Shown here: positions 26,712 to 35,878 of the stretch, piece by piece | How positions within the stretch are numbered: position 1 is the stretch's first letter | How the letters are laid out: every line of letters starts with the position of its first letter | Assembly: GCF_900105315.1 (NCBI RefSeq) | Contig: NZ_LT629766.1 | Coordinates: forward strand, 2,604,001 to 2,668,000 | From: Brevibacterium siliguriense | Lineage (GTDB): Bacteria; Actinomycetota; Actinomycetes; Actinomycetales; Brevibacteriaceae | DNA: 64,000 nucleotides | Reading direction: 5' to 3' | The notes under the pieces: generated by a model | Database searches by the model: none | What the model was told of the DNA's origin: nothing | The model's input: only the letters and a program-made list of their open reading frames with translations | Position numbers and translations under genes: made by a program

Positions 26712-27440
26712 TCAGCTGCGACGCAGCAGCACCGCTTCGCACTCCTCGCACTCATAGGTTTCGTTGGCGTCGGCCCCGAGCATACCGTGCCAGGCTGCTC
26801 CGCCGATCTCCTGACCGCAGGCTTGACAGTTCGGTCCATTGAGCAGGGCGGCTCCGGGACCACCTTGTCGAACATTGGCGTCGAATGCCGCCAGCAGCTG
26901 CTGCGGCATTTCGCTTCTCGGGCCCGAAGCCGCGGATTGGTTCTCGGCGATGAGATCACGCAGTTCGGCCTTCCGGTCCTTCACGGCGGTCTGCGCCTCT
27001 TTGCCGGAGGCCGTGACTTCGCCGATTCGGTCATCGACTGCCGCGAGTTCGCCCTCGGCGGCTTCGAGCTTCTCCATCTCTTCGAGCTGCGATTCTTCGA
27101 GTTCGGAGACCCGAGCCTCATGACCGGCGATCTCCTCTTGCAGATTCACCATGTCTCTGCTGGTCAGACCGGTTCCGTCGTTGAGTTCGGCGGTCTTCTT
27201 CTCGATCTTCGATCGCTGTGCCTCGATCAGACGGGTGCCCTCGGTGATGGCCTGCTGGTGGCCATCAACTACCGCGGCGGCCTCGGTCCGCTTCTGTCCG
27301 AGTTCCTTGTGGCGGGCGATGAGCTCCTGCAGTTCCTCTGCCCGCTTCGGGTTGTCATGTTCGAACTGCAGAGCGCGCCCGTTGGCGGTGAGCTCGATGA
27401 GAGTCTGCAGAGCTGTTCTCTGGCTGTCAGTGATGAGCAT
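26712..27440 (-). CDS. Coiled-coil zinc-ribbon protein (DUF164/CT398 type)
   Basis: 242 residues. A long coiled-coil rod (about 1-180, rich in Glu/Lys/Leu heptads) is followed by a C-terminal zinc ribbon with CQAC and CEEC cysteine pairs. Proteins of this build are regularly encoded next to Nif3-like genes, as here (14 nt apart). The role is unproven; nucleic-acid binding has been suggested for the family. Confidence 0.9.
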   Translation of the reverse strand: MLITDSQRTALQTLIELTANGRALQFEHDNPKRAEELQELIARHKELGQKRTEAAAVVDGHQQAITEGTRLIEAQRSKIEKKTAELNDGTGLTSRDMVNLQEEIAGHEARVSELEESQLEEMEKLEAAEGELAAVDDRIGEVTASGKEAQTAVKDRKAELRDLIAENQSAASGPRSEMPQQLLAAFDANVRQGGPGAALLNGPNCQACGQEIGGAAWHGMLGADANETYECEECEAVLLRRS

Positions 27441-27454
27441 CCTCTGTCTCCTCG

Positions 27455-28309
27455 TCAGTACCGTTCGACCCAGGGGTCGGTGTTGACCGCAGAATGCTGC
27501 AGCGAAACTGCGAATCCGCGCCGGGTGAACTCGGTCTCAAGAGCTTCGGCCGCCGCGTTCAGCCAGACCGTCTCCGAAGCCCAGTGGGAGACGTCGATGA
27601 GCGAGAGTCCTCTTTCCCGGCGGTTCGCCGTGTCGAGTGCCTCGGTGGCCGGGTGATGGCGAAGGTCGGCAGTCACATAGACGTCGGCTCCGCTGGCCCG
27701 AACCTCGTCGAACAGCGAGTCACCGGCGCCGCCGCAGACCGCCACACGAGTCACCGTCGCAGCCGGGTCACCGGCGATACGCACACCGGTCGTGGTGCGA
27801 GGCAGCTGAGACGCCAGTCGCCTGGCAACATCACGGACCGGAGTGGGCTCGTCGAGGTCGCCGACACGACCGATACCCGTCGGCAGCGATTCGGTTCCCG
27901 GCTCAGAAGGGTTGGCGTGCACCGACAGGGGCTGCGCATCCTTGATGCCCATCAGCGAGATAAGCACGTCTGAGACTCCGCCGCGGGCCGAATCGGCATT
28001 CGTGTGCGCATTGAACAGCGCAATGTCGTTACTGATGAGGGTGTGCACGGCTCCGCCCTTCAGCGTTGCGGCGTTCACCGACTGCACCGGCTTGAGCATG
28101 AGCGGATGATGATTGAACACCAGATCCGCGCCGAGGACAACAGCCTCGGCGATCACCGCGTCCATCGGGTCGAGACCCAAGAGGATCGATCGGACCTCGG
28201 CGTCGGGGTCGCCCACGGCCAATCCCACAGAGTCCCAGGACTCGGCCAGAGCCGGTGGCCACAACGAGTCGAAGACCTCAACGCAGTCACTCACCTTCGG
28301 ATGTCTCAT
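27455..28309 (-). CDS. Nif3-like dinuclear metal-centre protein
   Basis: 284 residues of the NIF3/DUF34 family, which form hexameric toroids with a two-metal site. Metal ligands appear in ADLVFNHHPLM and at the C-terminal SHWASE. The biochemical role is unresolved; GTP cyclohydrolase-like activity has been proposed. First gene of the pair with the zinc-ribbon gene. Confidence 0.9.
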   Translation of the reverse strand: MRHPKVSDCVEVFDSLWPPALAESWDSVGLAVGDPDAEVRSILLGLDPMDAVIAEAVVLGADLVFNHHPLMLKPVQSVNAATLKGGAVHTLISNDIALFNAHTNADSARGGVSDVLISLMGIKDAQPLSVHANPSEPGTESLPTGIGRVGDLDEPTPVRDVARRLASQLPRTTTGVRIAGDPAATVTRVAVCGGAGDSLFDEVRASGADVYVTADLRHHPATEALDTANRRERGLSLIDVSHWASETVWLNAAAEALETEFTRRGFAVSLQHSAVNTDPWVERY

Positions 28310-28437
28310 GCCCCCACACTATTACATCGGAAAGGGAGATCACGGCCGGTATTGCGGCAACTGGGAACACACATAAGACGAAGCAGAGAACAGTAGTCGA
28401 TTTTCCGAGAAAGTGATGTGGCTCATATATTTGGACC

Positions 28438-29979
28438 ATGACAATCACACCCAGCTTCTCCGAATCTCCCGTGACCGGAAATTCGTCCACGGTCTCTGAC
28501 CTCATCCGTCGCAGCGCCGGTCGCTTCCCCACCAGCACGGCCATCGAGTTCGGCGATCGGACTTGGACCTATGCAGACCTCGACGCTGCCGTGACTGCGG
28601 TTGCCCGCGAACTCGCCCGCCTCGGCGTGGCGAAGGGCGACCGGGTCGCCGCATATGGGAAGAACTCCGACCTCTTCGTCCTCCTCTACCTCGGCTGCGC
28701 CCGTGCCGGGTTCATCCATGTGCCGGTCAATTATCAGTTGAAGGGCGACGAGCTCGACTACATCCTCAGCAACTCGGGCGCTGAAATCGTCTTCGCCGAC
28801 GCCGATCTCATGTCGGCAGTGACCTCGACTCCCACCGGCGACGCGGCGCGGGTGATCGATTTCGCAGCACTCGTTCCGGTCGCCACCTCGGATTCGATCG
28901 CCGCTGCAGGCAACACAGAGTTCTCCGTCGACGACACCGACGTGGCACAGCTTCTCTATACATCAGGTACCACCTCGGCGCCGAAGGGAGCGGTGATGAC
29001 TCATCGCGCCCTGGTCCACGAGTACCTGTCTGCCCTCATGTCCCTCGACTTCGCGGAGACGGATCGTGCCGTCCATGCCCTGCCGCTCTACCACTCGGCG
29101 CAGATGCACGTCTTCCTGCTGCCTCTCCTGTCGATCGGTGCCCACAACATCATCGTCCCCGCCCCCGTACCGGACGAGCTGCTTGCTCTTTTCGAAGCGA
29201 GAGAGATCAACTCGTTCTTCGCTGCCCCGACAGTCTGGGTGGCGCTGGCAAACAGCCCCGAACTCGAGACCCGCAACCTCGACAGCCTTCGCAAGGCGTA
29301 CTACGGGGCCTCCATCATGCCCGGGCCGATTCTCGAACGCCTGCGCCAGCGGCTCCCGAAGCTCGGCTTCTTCAACTGCTTCGGCCAGTCGGAGCTGGGC
29401 CCCCTGTGTTCAGTGCTGCGTCCTGAGGAGCACGATGAGCACACCGGTTCGGCCGGGCGCCCGGTCATGTTCGTCGAGACTCGAGTCGTCGACTCCAGCG
29501 GAGCAGATGTCGGCCCCGGCGAGGAAGGCGAGATCCTCTACCGGTCGCCGCAGCTATGTGAAGGCTATTGGAATCGTCCAGACGCCACTGCTGAAGCCTT
29601 CGATGACAACTGGTTCCATTCCGGCGACCTCGTCAAGGTCGACGAGAACGGATTCATCGAAGTCGTCGACCGAGTCAAGGACGTGATCAACACCGGCGGA
29701 GTGCTGGTCGCCAGCCGCCAGGTCGAAGATGCGATCTTCGAACTCCCCCAAGTCGCCGAGGTGGCCGTGGTCGGCATTGCCGACGAGAAGTGGATCGAGG
29801 CTGTCTCCGCCTTCGTCGTCATCAAAGACGGCCAGCCGTCGCTGACAGCCGAGGACGTCACCGCCCACGTCAAGTCTCGTCTGGCCGGTTTCAAGGTGCC
29901 CAAGCGAGTGGAGTTCGTGGCCGAACTGCCGAAGAACTCGGCCGGGAAGATCCTCAAGCGCAGCCTGCGCGAGGTCTGA
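28438..29979 (+). CDS. Acyl-CoA synthetase (AMP-forming, class I adenylate-forming)
   Basis: 513 residues. The phosphate loop LLYTSGTTSAPKGAV is followed by the adenine-contacting FGQSELGPL, the hinge DRVKDVINTGGVLVASRQVED and the catalytic lysine region LPKNSAGKILKRSLR. It activates a carboxylic acid, probably a fatty acid, to its CoA thioester; chain length cannot be read from sequence. The stop lies 12 nt from the convergent bioB stop, with no clear terminator between them. Confidence 0.88.
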   Translation: MTITPSFSESPVTGNSSTVSDLIRRSAGRFPTSTAIEFGDRTWTYADLDAAVTAVARELARLGVAKGDRVAAYGKNSDLFVLLYLGCARAGFIHVPVNYQLKGDELDYILSNSGAEIVFADADLMSAVTSTPTGDAARVIDFAALVPVATSDSIAAAGNTEFSVDDTDVAQLLYTSGTTSAPKGAVMTHRALVHEYLSALMSLDFAETDRAVHALPLYHSAQMHVFLLPLLSIGAHNIIVPAPVPDELLALFEAREINSFFAAPTVWVALANSPELETRNLDSLRKAYYGASIMPGPILERLRQRLPKLGFFNCFGQSELGPLCSVLRPEEHDEHTGSAGRPVMFVETRVVDSSGADVGPGEEGEILYRSPQLCEGYWNRPDATAEAFDDNWFHSGDLVKVDENGFIEVVDRVKDVINTGGVLVASRQVEDAIFELPQVAEVAVVGIADEKWIEAVSAFVVIKDGQPSLTAEDVTAHVKSRLAGFKVPKRVEFVAELPKNSAGKILKRSLREV

Positions 29980-29991
29980 GCGGACTGGCTC

Positions 29992-31092
29992 TCAAGCGTT
30001 GGCGGTCGCAGCGGTGCCTGCGCCACGCCTGCGGATGACGGGTTCGGTGTGATCGGCCGCCTCGGGGGTGGTCTGAGCGTCCGAACAGCAGCCTCCGGCG
30101 CTCTCTCCGTCCTGGCCGAGGATCGTGAATCCGTTGTCGCGGATCGTCGCGAGATCATCGGCGGCGGCTTGGCCCTCGGCCGTGAGGTAGTCGCCGAGGA
30201 AGATCGAATTCGCCAGATGCAGGGCCATCGGCTGCAGTGATCTGAGGTGGATCTCGCGCCCGCCGGCCAGGCGGATCTCACGATCGGGGCAGACGAATCG
30301 CGCTGTCGCGACGATCTTCATGCACTGAGTGGGTGTGAGGTTCCACTGTCCCTCGAGCGGGGTGCCGTCGAAAGGCACGAGGAAGTTGATCGGTATCGAG
30401 TCGGAGTCGAGGGCTTTGAGGGCGAAGAGTGCTTCGATGATCTGTTCATCACTCTCACCGAGTCCGACGATGAGTCCGCTGCAGGGTGAGAGTCCGGCGG
30501 TCTTGGCGAGTTCGACGGTGCTCGTCCGGTCCTCGTAGGTGTGGGTCTTGACGATGTTGTCATGGAAGGACTCAGCCGTGTTGATGTTGTGGTTGTAGGC
30601 GTCGGCTCCGGCTTCCTTGAGCGATTCGGCTTGCCCCTCCTTGAGGATGCCCAAGCAGGCGCAGACTTCGACCTCCGGGTTCTCGTCCTTGAGGCGTTCG
30701 ACGATCTCACCGACGCGGTTGACGTCGCGGCGGCTGGGGCCACGACCGCTGGCGACGAGGCAGACTCGGGAGGCTCCACCGCCGATGCCCATAGTCGCCT
30801 GATCCATGGCCTCCTCGGTGCTCAACCACGAGTACTTGAGGATCTCGGCCTTCGAGCCCAGCGACTGAGAGCAGTAAGTGCAGCTCTCCGGGCACATTCC
30901 CGATTTGAGATTGACGAGGTAGTTCAACTTGATCGTCATGCCGAAATGCCGTCGGCGCAGTCGCGATCCTGCGTGGACCAGGTCGAAGAGGCCCTCGTCT
31001 GGGGTGGAGAGAAGTGCGAGTGCCGCGGCCTCAGTGATCTCTCCCCCATTGAGAATCGATTCGGCAAGTTGGTCAGGGTTCACAGTCGTCAT
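29992..31092 (-). CDS. bioB: Biotin synthase (radical SAM)
   Basis: A 366-residue enzyme inserting sulfur into dethiobiotin. Radical SAM cysteines C67, C71 and C74 lie in [19 protein letters not shown] and [15 protein letters not shown] stretches are BioB-typical. A roughly 30-residue tail after the barrel ([16 protein letters not shown]...) contains two adjacent cysteines. No bioA, bioD or bioF is nearby, so the pathway is split or starts from imported precursor. A possible BioQ-like operator lies at 31154. Confidence 0.95.
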   Translation of the reverse strand: MTTVNPDQLAESILNGGEITEAAALALLSTPDEGLFDLVHAGSRLRRRHFGMTIKLNYLVNLKSGMCPESCTYCSQSLGSKAEILKYSWLSTEEAMDQATMGIGGGASRVCLVASGRGPSRRDVNRVGEIVERLKDENPEVEVCACLGILKEGQAESLKEAGADAYNHNINTAESFHDNIVKTHTYEDRTSTVELAKTAGLSPCSGLIVGLGESDEQIIEALFALKALDSDSIPINFLVPFDGTPLEGQWNLTPTQCMKIVATARFVCPDREIRLAGGREIHLRSLQPMALHLANSIFLGDYLTAEGQAAADDLATIRDNGFTILGQDGESAGGCCSDAQTTPEAADHTEPVIRRRGAGTAATANA

Positions 31093-31153
31093 CGATCGGT
31101 CCTTTGTCGCCGTGCGATTGAAGTGGTGCTGAATCAGTCCAGGTCAGTTCTCC

Positions 31154-31166
31154 TGAACACTGTTAA
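31154..31166. promoter_or_regulatory. Possible BioQ-like operator at bioB promoter
   Basis: TGAAC-N3-GTTAA, one base from the Corynebacterium BioQ consensus TGAAC-N3-GTTAC. It lies about 62 nt upstream of the bioB start beside an AT-rich TATAGTATATTTAA stretch (minus strand), where a -10 element would be. The remaining 261-nt gap between bioB and the permease gene holds no coding sequence I can support. Confidence 0.45.
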
Positions 31167-31353
31167 ATATACTATCAGAACTGTGATCCGGCTCTCCGCT
31201 TCGTGGGGCGTAGTATGCACTGACCTCCCGCGTTCGTCGTCTGTCGACTCGGCGAGACGGCCAGCAGGCGCATAGACTTCTCTCGCCGGGTCGGACCGCT
31301 GTCCGACGGCCGGTCAACGGCCCGCAGCTGGGAAGAACGGAACGAGGTACACG

Positions 31354-32808
31354 ATGACGGATTCGGCACAGAGGGACACTCACGAAGGATCGCACAGTCG
31401 CCGCGGCTGGCGTCTGCACGGGGACGGTCGAACCATCGCTCCCGGTGAGATGGTTCTGCCCGAGGAGCGTCTGAGCTGGCCCCGGACCTTCAGCATCGGC
31501 GCTCAGCACGTCGTGGCGATGTTCGGCGCGACGTTCCTCGTCCCTCTGCTCACCGGATTCCCGCCGTCGACGACGCTGTTCTTCACCGCCATCGGCACGC
31601 TGTTCTTCCTGCTCATCACGAAGGGGATGATGCCCTCGTACCTCGGTTCGTCGTTCGGACTGCTCGCCCCGATCGGAGCCGTCACCGGATTCTCCGCGAC
31701 GGCCGGAGAAGACCTCGAATCGCATGCCATGGCCTTGGCCCAAGGCGGAATCATCTCAGTGGGAGTCACCCTGGCCCTGGTCGGACTCGTCGTCCACTTC
31801 GTCGGGGTCCGCTGGATCGAGGTGACCATGCCGCCAGTGGTCACCGGTGCCATCGTCGCGCTCATCGGCCTCAACCTTGCCCCGGCCGCCTGGGATTGGG
31901 TCAAGGCCGCTCCACTGACTGCCGTGATCACAATCGTCGCGATTCTGCTGACCACGGTCCTCTTCAGAGGCATGCTCGGTCGGCTCTCGATCCTCATCGG
32001 CGTTCTCTTCGGCTATGGGGCGGCCTGGCTGCAAGGTGAGCTCGACTTCTCCACCGTCACCGAAGCCGACTGGGTGGGGCTGCCCGCATTCCATGCCCCG
32101 GCTTTCGAACTCGGCTACCTCGGCCTCTTCCTGCCGGTCGTCCTCGTCCTCATCGCCGAGAACATCGGCCATGTGAAATCGGTCGCCGCGATGACCGGCC
32201 GCGACCTCGATCGCCTCACAGGGCGAACGCTCTTCGCCGACGGTTTCTCCACCATCCTCGCCGGGTCCGGTGGCGGCTCCGGAACAACGACGTATGCCGA
32301 GAACATCGGTGTCATGGCTGCCACGCGCATATTCTCCACCGCCGCCTACCTCTGTGCGGCGATCATCGCTCTCATCCTCAGCATGCTGCCGAAGTTCGGC
32401 GAGATCATCGCCACGATCCCTCCCGGAGTCCTCGGCGGAGCGGCGACCGTGCTCTACGGAATGATCGGCATGCTCGGTGTGCGCATCTGGGTGGAGAACA
32501 AGGTGGACTTCTCCAATCCGATCAACCTCAACACCGTTGCGGTCTCGCTCATCGTCGCCATCGCGAACTTCACCTGGACCCCGGGCGGACTGCAGTTCGA
32601 AGGCATCGCCCTGGGCACCGCCTCGGCGATCATCATCTACCAGGTGATGAAGGCGATCGCCCGCTGGCGGGGCACGGACCCGGACCTCGTCGCGGAGAAC
32701 TTCGCCGAGGCGGTCCACCGTTCCGATGGATCCGCCGGCGTTGAGTCGGCCGGCCGCCCAGATGCCGGCCCCGATGGAACACCCCGGGGGCTTGGCTCAC
32801 CTTCCTGA
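31354..32808 (+). CDS. Uracil/xanthine permease (NCS2 family)
   Basis: A 484-residue membrane carrier with about 12-14 hydrophobic segments. FSIGAQHVVAMFGATFLVP is the family opening. FLPVVLVLIAENIGHVKSV contains the NCS2 central motif with its substrate-binding glutamate, and GSGGGSGTTTYAENIGVM carries the conserved QN/EN-type signature. Probably imports uracil by proton symport. An ATG start follows a GGAACGAGG ribosome site. Confidence 0.92.
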   Translation: MTDSAQRDTHEGSHSRRGWRLHGDGRTIAPGEMVLPEERLSWPRTFSIGAQHVVAMFGATFLVPLLTGFPPSTTLFFTAIGTLFFLLITKGMMPSYLGSSFGLLAPIGAVTGFSATAGEDLESHAMALAQGGIISVGVTLALVGLVVHFVGVRWIEVTMPPVVTGAIVALIGLNLAPAAWDWVKAAPLTAVITIVAILLTTVLFRGMLGRLSILIGVLFGYGAAWLQGELDFSTVTEADWVGLPAFHAPAFELGYLGLFLPVVLVLIAENIGHVKSVAAMTGRDLDRLTGRTLFADGFSTILAGSGGGSGTTTYAENIGVMAATRIFSTAAYLCAAIIALILSMLPKFGEIIATIPPGVLGGAATVLYGMIGMLGVRIWVENKVDFSNPINLNTVAVSLIVAIANFTWTPGGLQFEGIALGTASAIIIYQVMKAIARWRGTDPDLVAENFAEAVHRSDGSAGVESAGRPDAGPDGTPRGLGSPS

Positions 32809-32860
32809 CCGCGATGCGCGCACAGGCGCTCCGGCATGACGATTACATGCGTGAATGCAG

Positions 32861-32898
32861 AAGTGCCGCAACCTCGCCTGAGCGTTGCTGCGGCACTT
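32861..32898 (-). terminator. tRNA-Pro terminator hairpin
   Basis: AAGTGCCGCA and TGCGGCACTT form a perfect 10-bp stem immediately after the tRNA-Pro CCA end on the minus strand. The loop is 18 nt with partial internal pairing. Confidence 0.75.
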
Positions 32899-32903
32899 TC
32901 CCT

Positions 32904-32980
32904 TGGTCGGGATAGCGGGATTCGAACCCACGACCTCCTCGTCCCGAACGAGGCGCGCTACCAAGCTGCGCTATATCCCG
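32904..32980 (-). tRNA. tRNA-Pro (CGG)
   Basis: On the minus strand a 77-nt cloverleaf begins CGGGATATAGCGCAGC and ends with an encoded CCA. The anticodon loop is TTCGGGA, so the anticodon is CGG. The T-loop TTCGAAT is intact. A TATAGT -10 box lies at 32993-32998, 13 nt upstream of the mature 5' end. Confidence 0.95.
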
Positions 32981-33005
32981 TGACCAGGAACTACTATAGC
33001 GATGG

Positions 33006-33015
33006 GAACGCGTTC
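33006..33015. promoter_or_regulatory. GAACGCGTTC palindrome upstream of tetR
   Basis: A perfect 10-bp palindrome 48 nt before the TetR-family start and within the likely tRNA-Pro promoter spacer on the other strand. TetR-family proteins often repress themselves through such sites. The half-site GAAC resembles that before bioB. Confidence 0.35.
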
Positions 33016-33062
33016 TGAAAAATCGAGACGGGCCCCGGACGAAGAATGAAAGGTATGTCTCA

Positions 33063-33560
33063 TTGGCACTGACAGCCGAAAGCATCACCACTACTGCTCT
33101 GACCATCCTTTCGCGCTACGGTCTCGGCGATCTGTCCATGCGCCGACTCGCCCGTGAACTCGACGTTCAGCCCTCCGCACTCTACTGGCACGTCAAGGAC
33201 AAGCAGTCCCTTCTCATTCTCATCTCGCGCAGCCTCAAGGCCGAAGTCGATGCTCTCTGCCCCGCCACCGCAGATCCCCTCGCCGCAGTCATGTCACTGC
33301 GCGAAGTGCTGCTGAAATACCGAGACGGCGCCGAGATCGTACTGCTCGGCTATTCGATCGCTCCGGCGGATGTCACCCCTCAGGCCCTGTCGGCCGATCG
33401 CCTGGGTGCTGAACTCTCCCACGGAGTCCTCACGCTTACGCTCGGGGCTGTGGCCGTCGAACAGAACCGCAGACTTTTCGACATCGACCCCGCAGATGCG
33501 GCCGAGAATTTCGCAGCCAACGCCGCACTACTGCTTCAAGCCTCCCGGTCACAGCTCTGA
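33063..33560 (+). CDS. TetR family transcriptional regulator
   Basis: 165 residues. The N-terminal helix-turn-helix (about 5-50) reads MRRLARELDVQPSALYWHVKDK, the typical TetR recognition helix. The remainder is a short helical ligand-binding domain. The start is TTG, the only in-frame codon that keeps the first HTH helix; AAAGG lies about 8 nt upstream. Ligand unknown. Its position 2 kb from bioB and shared GAAC half-sites make a BioQ-like role possible but unproven. Confidence 0.82.
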   Translation: MALTAESITTTALTILSRYGLGDLSMRRLARELDVQPSALYWHVKDKQSLLILISRSLKAEVDALCPATADPLAAVMSLREVLLKYRDGAEIVLLGYSIAPADVTPQALSADRLGAELSHGVLTLTLGAVAVEQNRRLFDIDPADAAENFAANAALLLQASRSQL

Positions 33561-33654
33561 ACGGTACTGTGATCGCCGGTCATCCCGTTTCGCCGCTCAC
33601 CCTCGGATGTGGCATACTGGACAAGCGCTGTCACAGTCGTTGACGACGCAGGTG

Positions 33655-33731
33655 GGGCCTATAGCTCAGTTGGCTAGAGCATCTCGTTTACACCGAGAGG
33701 GTCGGGGGTTCGAGTCCCTCTGGGCCCACCA
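33655..33731 (+). tRNA. tRNA-Val (TAC)
   Basis: A 77-nt cloverleaf starting GGGCCTATAGCTCAG, with anticodon loop TTTACAC (anticodon TAC), T-loop TTCGAGT and encoded CCA. The acceptor stem GGGCCTA/TGGGCCC is fully paired with one wobble. Confidence 0.95.
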
Positions 33732-33734
33732 TCA

Positions 33735-33760
33735 AGGCATCCCGTGGCGACGGGGTGCCT
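33735..33760 (+). terminator. tRNA-Val terminator
   Basis: AGGCATCCCGT pairs with ACGGGGTGCCT (one wobble) across GGCG, then CTTCC, three nt after the tRNA 3' end. Confidence 0.75.
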
Positions 33761-33877
33761 CTTCCATATTTCGGCCCGATTCTCCCTGCCGGCGCACAGC
33801 CGCGAATTCCGTAGATCCGTAGTCTGCAGGCCGGAACCGCTCCGATCGGATCCTCGCCGAGGCGGGCCCGGAGTCGA

Positions 33878-34225
33878 TCAACCCTCGTTGATCTCCGTGC
33901 GGATCGTGAGCAGGAATGCCGCATCGGTCTGCGCTTCCACCGAGTGCTTCTGCGGCGGAATGCCGACGAGCTCTCCGGCACCCAGTTCACACGCCTCGTC
34001 GGCAGTCACCATACGCACCTGGCCTCTGATGACGTGCAACGTCGCCTCCGGGGGAGAATCATGCTCCGCGAGCTCTGCGCCTGCTCGCAGAGTGAGCAGT
34101 GCCTGCCGGAGGTAGGTTCCAGCGAAGACGCCCTTGGCGGCCCGACCGCTGTGTGCACCTCGCGCCTTCTCCAACAGCTCTTCACTGAGGTTCTCAAGAT
34201 TCTGTGCGGACATCTGATCGGTCAT
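33878..34225 (-). CDS. Cupin-domain protein
   Basis: 115 residues. A short helical N-terminus is followed by a single cupin barrel with the first motif around AELAEHDSPPEATLHVIRG and the second around GAGELVGIPPQKHSVEA, giving likely metal ligands His, Glu and His. Probably cytosolic. It diverges from another cupin gene at 34350; the 124-nt gap should hold both promoters. Substrate unknown. Confidence 0.8.
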   Translation of the reverse strand: MTDQMSAQNLENLSEELLEKARGAHSGRAAKGVFAGTYLRQALLTLRAGAELAEHDSPPEATLHVIRGQVRMVTADEACELGAGELVGIPPQKHSVEAQTDAAFLLTIRTEINEG

Positions 34226-34349
34226 CTTGGCCTCCTTGCTGAGTCGACTGCAGCCCCGAGGCTGGCATACCTCCTCAGCGTAGGCTCGTTTTCACATCCG
34301 TGGTGATAGCTTCAAAGAGGAGTCAGAGAAACGAGTGAGAGGTAACGCT

Positions 34350-34940
34350 GTGGCAGAAGAATCCGTCATCGACGTCCGGAGCATACCGAAGCCGGAGCGG
34401 CATCCGCTCATCATCAAGGCGTATGAGGAACTCGAGGTCGGCACCGGCTTCATCCTCATCAACGATCACGTGCCCGAGGGCCTGCGCGTGGAGATGGTCC
34501 GCGAGTTCGCCGATGCGGTCGGATGGGAGCCCCTGGAGAGCGCGGAGGATGTGGCCCGAGTCCGCATCATCCGCCGTGCCGCCACGCCTGCGCCTCGTGT
34601 CGTCTTCGATGTCGCCGAACTCAGCGAAGCCGTCGAGGATTCCGGGTCTGTCTGGCAGCTGCCGACGCAGCATCGTGACCTCGACGCAAACGTCATCGCG
34701 CTGGTCCCCGGCGGGGAGATCTGCGAACACACGGGACCATCGCTCGACGTCCTCATCCACGTCCTCGCCGGTGCGGGCACCCTGGAGACCGAAACGGGCA
34801 CAATCGACCTGTCCCCCGGTCAGATCGTGTGGCTGCCCCGTCGGTCCCGCCGTCGTTTCCTCGCCGACGCCGAGGCGGAACTGCAGTACTTCTCGGTCCA
34901 CCAGCGCAAACAGGGGCTGAGCATCACGGCCCGCCGCTGA
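34350..34940 (+). CDS. DUF2249-like plus cupin protein
   Basis: 196 residues from the GTG at 34350, chosen because GAGAGG lies 7-8 nt before it; a GTG 15 nt upstream is less well placed. Residues about 5-70 (IDVRSIPKPERHPLIIKAYEEL...FILINDH) match the DUF2249 pattern. Residues about 105-185 form a cupin barrel (LVPGGEICEHTGPSLDVLIHVLAG, LSPGQIVWLPRRSRRRF). DUF2249 domains often accompany hemerythrin-like or nitrogen-oxide proteins, so a redox or metal role is a guess. Confidence 0.75.
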   Translation: MAEESVIDVRSIPKPERHPLIIKAYEELEVGTGFILINDHVPEGLRVEMVREFADAVGWEPLESAEDVARVRIIRRAATPAPRVVFDVAELSEAVEDSGSVWQLPTQHRDLDANVIALVPGGEICEHTGPSLDVLIHVLAGAGTLETETGTIDLSPGQIVWLPRRSRRRFLADAEAELQYFSVHQRKQGLSITARR

Positions 34941-34954
34941 TCACGGACCTGTGA

Positions 34955-35384
34955 TCAGCTCCCTGCTTCGGGGGCGTCGGGACGGGCAGCGGTGATCGCG
35001 ATCAGTCGCCGCAGCACCGCCTCGTCGATGTTCTCCGATCGACGCACTAAGGACGCAGCCGGCGCCCTCGGTGTACTTACCGAGCTGTGAGAGCATCTTC
35101 GCTCCCTCGGGCAGGTCTTTGAGCCAGTACAGGGAGAGTTGGCGCTTGCGCGGGGAGAATCCCGTCGCCGGCCACTCACCGTGATTGCGCGGATTCACCG
35201 GCGAGCGATTGTGACAACGGCCGTAGCCGACGTTCCAGGGTCCCCTCATCACGGGTTCTTCGCCGGTAGCCTCCCGCAAGATCTTATCGAGGGCGAGTCC
35301 GTCCTCGCGTCGCTTCTCGGGAGTCACCGAATCGCGGTATGCATCGACATCGGCATCCGTCGGCTGGGTTTTGTTCCCTGCTAT
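34955..35384 (-). pseudogene. DUF1801-family gene, frameshifted
   Basis: The first frame reads through RREDGLALDKILREATGEEP, VGYGRCHNR, GFSPRKRQLSLYWLKDLP and GKYTEGAGCVL, all DUF1801-like, then derails. One extra base near 35048 separates it from the continuation RRSENIDEAVLRRLIA in the next frame, which stops at 34955. At the 5' end the family opening (A)GNKTQPTD starts at 35384 with ATA where ATG would be expected; the nearest usable start (GTG, 35327) would remove 19 conserved residues. Two lesions suggest decay; a sequencing error could explain the frameshift only. Confidence 0.72.
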
Positions 35385-35401
35385 TGGGCCAGTATGGCAG
35401 T

Positions 35402-35878
35402 TCAGAGCTGGTCTGGGATCCAGGCGGAACCGTCCTCGACCCGATAGATGAGGTTCGTGCGCGTATGCGCCACGGCAGGATAACGAGTGAGATACTCAAG
35501 GACGAAGGACTGAACGGCCGCGGTATCGGTGGCGACGATATGCAGCAGGTAGTCGTCGGCTCCAGCCATGTGATACATCCGCACAACACCGGGGAACTTC
35601 GGCGCAGCCGCCGTGAACGCGTCGATCTCGGTCCGATCATGTTTGGCCAGCCGAATCGATATGAGCGCCTGCAGGCCGACTCCCAGCGCAGTCGGATCGA
35701 CATCGAGATGGAAGCCGCGGATGACACCGAGTGACCTCAATCGTTTCAGACGCAGGGAGACCGTCGATTCCGAGATCCCGACAGCCGCGGCCAGAACCGC
35801 ACCCGAGGCACGTGCATCGGCGTTGAGTTCCTGAAGAAGGCGAAGATCGGTGCCATCGAGTGAGACGTTCTGCGACAT
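35402..35878 (-). CDS. Lrp/AsnC family transcriptional regulator
   Basis: 158 residues. The N-terminal helix-turn-helix (about 5-60; LDGTDLRLLQELNADARAS...VGISESTVSLRLKRL) is followed by a RAM/ASNC ligand-binding domain (about 65-150; AKHDRTEIDAF, GADDYLLHIVA). These bind amino acids. It diverges from the PLP-lyase gene, 109 nt between starts, which strongly suggests local control of that gene by a sulfur or other amino acid. Confidence 0.92.
   Translation of the reverse strand: MSQNVSLDGTDLRLLQELNADARASGAVLAAAVGISESTVSLRLKRLRSLGVIRGFHLDVDPTALGVGLQALISIRLAKHDRTEIDAFTAAAPKFPGVVRMYHMAGADDYLLHIVATDTAAVQSFVLEYLTRYPAVAHTRTNLIYRVEDGSAWIPDQL

Noticed and set aside
35284..35727. 147-residue open frame overlapping the Lrp regulator gene and the DUF1801 remnant
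   Set aside because: It is a frame shadow of the regulator on the same strand with no motif.
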